This document shows positions 7,589 through 10,235 of a DNA stretch of 10,235 nucleotides, piece after piece (the first letter of the stretch is position 1; every line of letters starts with the position of its first letter). The notes under the pieces are model-generated. The model was given only the letters and a program-made list of their open reading frames with translations, made no database searches and was not told the DNA's origin. The stretch is from Tieghemiomyces parasiticus (Eukaryota; Kickxellomycota; Dimargaritomycetes; Dimargaritales; Dimargaritaceae): assembly GCA_027575765.1 (NCBI GenBank), contig JANBPT010001350.1, positions 1-10,235 on the forward strand. The letters are read 5' to 3'. The position numbers and the translations under genes are program-made.

Positions 7589-8206
7589 CTAGCCGCCGAC
7601 CATTGCGGCGACCAGAGATAACCACCAGAGTACACCACGACCCAACCGCCACCGTGTGCGGGGTAGGGTAGCCCGGCAAATACTGGCCACATTGTCTAAA
7701 ATATCGAGCCGCCCGAGCAGTGCATCCAATCGGTCACTCATGCGGGATATTAGACAGCAGAGGAAGCATAGTACCAAGAACTCCTCCCGCCCGGGACGGA
7801 GTGATAAGGGCATGTAAGGGGCGGATCACCGTGAGGGTAACGCGGAGAGAGGACGTATGACTTACCTCTTATTAACAATCTCCTGCACCAGGATGCTGGG
7901 TGGTTGCGTAAGGCGATGAGGAGGAAAGAGATAAGCGTTAGTATCCGGGATTTTACATTGCTCCCTGGTTGGTAGATAGGCATTTGCGGGTAGTAGGGGC
8001 CCTATCAATGTGTCCTAAAACGCTCTGTAAAGAGGAGGGCGGGGGAGAACAAGTAGTAGCGCTGATACCCCACCTGCCGACCGACGCACCCGGTAGTGCT
8101 CCCCGCTATCAGTCGAATAAAGACCATTATTAACAGTGGACTGATATAAGGAGCACCCGTCAAGATCAGTGGCGGTGGCAACATTGTCCCCACCTTCCAC
8201 ATCCAC
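7589..8206 (-). CDS. Candidate short spliced gene, unknown product with hydrophobic C-terminus (model uncertain)
   Basis: Four in-phase blocks can be chained on the minus strand: 8206-8069 (46 codons from ATG, ending GG|GTATCA), 8024-7957 (22 codons plus two bases, after TTTACAG), 7895-7866 (30 nt after CACCCAG, ending AAGAG|GTAAGT), and 7736-7589 (after CATGAG, ending at TAG). The joined product would be about 127 residues. The block at 7895-7866 reads ILVQEIVNK, and the last reads SDRLDALLGRLDILDNVASICRA and ends in a hydrophobic stretch, GVLWWLSLVAAMVGG. The 61-nt intron between blocks two and three holds a perfect TACTAAC. The first intron (44 nt, GTATCA donor) is the weakest link. I recognise no family; the tail faintly resembles the end of Pex11-type proteins, too weakly to name. 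The frame may begin further upstream, since it is open to about 8302. Confidence 0.3.
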
Positions 8207-8483
8207 CGCTCCGCTTAAACTACTTGGCCACCAGAGCCCTGAAGACTCTAACCAACATTGTAGCTCGTGATTAAATGTGAGAGGAGCTCGAGACTTGAGG
8301 GGGAGGAATCAAGTCCCAGCACGCAAGTCGGTCCCAACCAATGACCGTGTCCTGTCAGGAGGGGAGAGATTGCAGGATTTGGAAGGGTGACTCGCGGGAT
8401 ATAGCACCGTTATAAAGAGGAGGGGGGGGAGCGGGACTAGCGGGGCATGGCGTGAAATATACAACTCAAAATTGGGTACTTAC

Positions 8484-8560
8484 GCGGGGAGTTGCTGCAT
8501 CAAACTGATTAATTTAGCATCGTCCATAGTCGGGTGGTCTCCTTGGGAGCGGCGCAGGGA
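8484..8560 (-). CDS. Candidate internal exon between the 8828-9361 exon and downstream exons
   Basis: After a long pyrimidine tract and the acceptor GGGTGTAG (ending 8561), a block of 25 codons plus two bases runs to a textbook GTAAGT donor at 8483. It reads SLRRSQGDHPTMDDAKLISL and continues MQQLP. It starts in phase 0, as required by the phase-0 donor at 8827, and ends in phase 2, as required by the CACCCAG acceptor at 7896 and the CGTCAG acceptor at 7091. A shorter version would start at 8504 after AATTAATCAG. The internal ATG at 8529 could instead be the start of a separate gene. Confidence 0.35.
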
Positions 8561-8757
8561 CTACACCCGAAATCATCCATGCGGGGGGAAGTGGAAAAAA
8601 AATTGGGAAGGGAAGGGTAAGTAATTGAAGGTGGCACTAGCCGAGGTTTCAAGCCGCATCGCTCACACTGGGGTTCTGTTACCCAACTGTCGAAAGGTCG
8701 TCCCGGGTATGCAGCTTCCGCTGCCATATGCAGCCCAGCGAACCCCTGGTACGTAAC
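8509..8757 (-). CDS. Alternative second exon of the 9361 gene (in phase, ends in a stop)
   Basis: The acceptor GTCTTCAG (ending 8758) would define a compact 70-nt intron after the GTAAGA donor at 8827. The exon then stays open in phase for 82 residues to TAA at 8511-8509. It begins VTYQGFAGLHMAAEAAYPG and contains two CxxC pairs (CERC and CSPC) about 32 residues apart. With the upstream exon it would make a 260-residue protein. No family is recognised, and no strong branch point is seen in the short intron. It competes with the 8484-8560 exon model. A GTAACA donor at Trp (about residue 25) could also join it to that exon in phase. Confidence 0.3.
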   Translation of the reverse strand, partial: VTYQGFAGLHMAAEAAYPGRPFDSWVTEPQCERCGLKPRLVPPSITYPSLPNFFSTSPRMDDFGCSPCAAPKETTRLWTMLN

Positions 8758-8820
8758 CTGAAGACAAACGCTCGAGCCGCTATCGGGCCTTTGCGGAACC
8801 ACCAACATGAATGCAATCGA

Positions 8821-8830
8821 GTCTTACCTG
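8821..8830 (-). other. Splice donor CAG|GTAAGA
   Basis: Minus-strand CTCCAG|GTAAGAC matches the consensus donor at seven or more positions. It follows 178 coding codons in phase 0 and precedes a stop 15 codons on. This is the strongest single splice signal in the window. Confidence 0.7.
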
Positions 8831-9361
8831 GAGGATGGCCGCGACATCTGTGGGAGCGGATTCGGTAGAGTCCATGGCGTCGCCGGAGGGGGAAATATCG
8901 GTGGCCTTGGTCCGTGAGGAGGACGAAGACGAGGCTAGACCTCCGGTCGGGCAGGACGTGGCCAAGAGATGGGCCTTCCCCAGGGATTTGGCCGAAGGTG
9001 CAGGAACCGGCCGGCCTACCGTAGCAGCCGGGAAACGTGGGGTGGTCGGCGTGTAACTGCTCGACCCGGCGAACCCTGGCGACGATGCCCGTGAAGCTTC
9101 CAGCTGGGTATCGAGGGATAGGTGTCCTGCCACCGCGTCCAAATTAAATTCGTCCAGGGCCGGGTCGAGCAGTGGGCTCATATCGGTAGATAGGGGTGCT
9201 GTCGATCCTACCGGGTGGTGGTAATGGTGCGATGACAATGTGGCCCCGCCCGCGGCTGCCATCATGGGCGAGAGAAAGGTCCCAAAGTTAAAACTGTTGA
9301 CGTCGTCGGACGATGTGGTGGCATGATTACCAGGTAGGTCCACAGGGTGTGAAGTAAACAT
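8828..9361 (-). CDS. Coding exon 1 of a regulator, activation-domain-like; possibly the N-terminus of the Spt23/Mga2-like protein
   Basis: The ATG at 9361-9359 (context AACCATG) opens 178 codons ending at CAG|GTAAGA, a near-perfect donor in phase 0. Without splicing the frame stops 15 codons later. Residues 19-32 (DDVNSFNFGTFLSP) and 60-86 (DMSPLLDPALDEFNLDAVAG and on) mix acidic with bulky hydrophobic residues, as in transcription activation domains. Residues 90-170 are Ser/Pro/Thr-rich with a run of six Ser (144-149). Codons favour G/C in third position, like the recognised genes. Spt23 and Mga2 of yeast carry an N-terminal region of this kind ahead of their DNA-binding domain, which the frame at 7089 lacks. 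The link is inferred. An upstream in-frame Met at 9571 is less likely, because the 70 extra codons come from C/T-rich leader-like DNA. Confidence 0.6.
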
Positions 9362-10235
9362 GGTTAAAGGAGAAAGGAGAGGGTAGGGGGAGGGCGAACA
9401 ACCGACCCGAGACCCCACAAAAACGGGTACACTGAAGGAACGAGACGGGGGAGAATAAAGGAGGCGAGTCGGGTATCGGTACAGTGGCGGCGGGACGGGT
9501 GTACGCCTGATGTATAAGACGGACGGCGCAGGTAATGAGAAACTACAGGAGCGAGGCACGTACTCGCTCAAGGAGAGGTAAATCGACAGTCAAAACGTGT
9601 CTGGATAGGGGTGCGGCAAATTCGCAAAGGCGGGCGTAATTAAGGCGCGATAGAGGGCCGAAATGGGGCAATACAAGAGCAAAAGGGGCCTAGGTAGTGA
9701 CTATTAACCAACGGAGGAAGCGCACAGCACAGGGTTACGATAGGAGTGCAGTGCGTCCGGTAAAAGTATCGGTGCTGAAAAGGTTAGGTGCACTCCGAAG
9801 ATGGGTGACAGGCTGCCGGTCGCGTATATATACAGCGAAGGAAAGGAAAGATTAGATCGCCACCAAGCAGGGCCGGCTCGAAAGCGTGTAGATAGAAAAG
9901 GGTGGAGAGGTGAGAGGGGCAGCGGGCCAAGTTTCAGGACGCTTAAGTAGTGCACGCGCCGGCCAGGTAGTAAGGTTAATGGCCAATAGGGTGGACCGAG
10001 AGGCGGAGCCACCGGAAATAAAAGGTGGAAGCAGGGGGGAGGAGTTATGTTAGGCGTGTGAGAACGCGTGCGCGCGAGAAAAAGACGGTGGTTCGAAACG
10101 AGGAAGCGAGACAGTCGGTTACGCAGGGACGACTGAGGCGGTCGGAGTGACGGGTATGGGAGAGGCCAAGGACGTAAAAGACTACCGTCCAAGCTGATGG
10201 ACGCAAGGAGCGCAGGAAACGTGAGGGATTGGTCA
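9362..10235. other. Upstream region of the 9361 start; no supported gene
   Basis: The minus strand is strongly pyrimidine-rich and fits a long leader and promoter for the exon starting at 9361. The frames here (9704-10192 and the N-terminal extension of the exon frame to 9571) are Pro/Leu/Ser-rich translations of that C/T bias, with no domain. A minus-strand CTTATACATC (TATA-like) lies near 9513, and a TATATATA palindrome at 9824-9833. Nothing further is seen to the right edge. Confidence 0.5.
9824..9833. promoter_or_regulatory. GTATATATAC palindrome, possible TATA element
   Basis: A perfect 10-bp palindrome with a TATATATA core in GC-rich DNA, 463 bp upstream of the ATG at 9361. It could serve either strand. 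If it is the core promoter of the minus-strand gene, the leader would exceed 400 nt or be spliced. Confidence 0.3.

Larger units (their letters stand above)
7090..8483. other. Long interval without a long gene; several splice signals on the minus strand
   Basis: No frame here encodes a recognised domain. The minus strand carries clear splice signals: GTAAGT donors at 8483-8478 and 7865-7860, TACTAAC at 7943-7937, a TTTACAG acceptor at 8031-8025, a CACCCAG acceptor at 7902-7896, and a CCTGACAG acceptor near 8360. From 7589 down to 7272 the only long frame (7275-7679) is C/T-composition driven and shows no family features. The interval is either a chain of short exons and introns upstream of the Spt23/Mga2-like domain, or holds a separate short spliced gene (see 7589-8206). 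Confidence 0.45.

Noticed and set aside
9362..9571. N-terminal extension of the 8828-9361 exon frame to Met at 9571
   Set aside because: The extra 70 residues derive from pyrimidine-rich leader-like DNA; the Met at 9361 has a good AACC context and begins the protein-like part.
9704..10192. Minus-strand frame of 162 codons
   Set aside because: Pro/Leu/Ser translation of C/T-rich upstream DNA with no domain or coding-like third positions.
1..10235. Mobile elements, CRISPR arrays, secondary-metabolite genes or a defence system
   Set aside because: No transposase, reverse transcriptase, terminal inverted repeats, repeat-spacer pattern or large biosynthetic enzyme seen on either strand.

Overview
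The window looks like nuclear DNA of an early-diverging, filamentous-type fungus. Every protein-like gene is on the minus strand. The genes are GC-rich with G or C at most third codon positions, and are separated by 1-2 kb of DNA that is purine-rich on the plus strand and pyrimidine-rich on the minus strand. Fungal-type splice signals (GTAAGT/GTAAGA donors, TACTAAC branch points, pyrimidine-AG acceptors) occur on the minus strand. The proteins match fungal families: an acyl-CoA-binding protein, a fungal-type CRAL-TRIO (Sec14-like) protein, and an Spt23/Mga2-type factor with IPT and ankyrin domains. A zoopagomycete or Kickxellomycotina-like source is a guess, not shown.

Layout, left to right. 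Positions 1-194 hold the 5' end of an acyl-CoA-binding protein gene that runs off the left edge. Positions 195-1412 have no supported gene. Positions 1413-2852 are one intact intronless CRAL-TRIO gene. Positions 2853-4431 are non-coding or uncertain, with several long G runs. Positions 4432-7089 carry the large Spt23/Mga2-like reading frame. Positions 7090-8828 have no long frame but several good splice signals and short in-phase exon candidates. Positions 8828-9361 are a clear protein-coding exon (acidic/hydrophobic, Ser/Pro-rich, activation-domain-like) ending in a perfect CAG|GTAAGA donor. Positions 9362-10235 are pyrimidine-rich (minus strand) leader or promoter DNA with a TATA-like palindrome.

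Main interpretation. The three recognised families all concern lipids: acyl-CoA carriage, lipid transfer, and (in yeast) membrane-sensing control of the OLE1 desaturase gene. The largest open question is whether the exon at 8828-9361 is the missing N-terminal activation region of the Spt23/Mga2-like protein. The frame at 7089 starts directly in the DNA-binding domain, right after a consensus CAG acceptor, below a TTACTAAC and inside a 178-nt stretch with no AG. The alternative is that 7589-9361 holds one or two separate spliced genes. The Spt23/Mga2-like frame also shows no C-terminal membrane segment, unlike the yeast proteins.

No mobile element, tRNA, rRNA, CRISPR array, virus or toxin gene was found.
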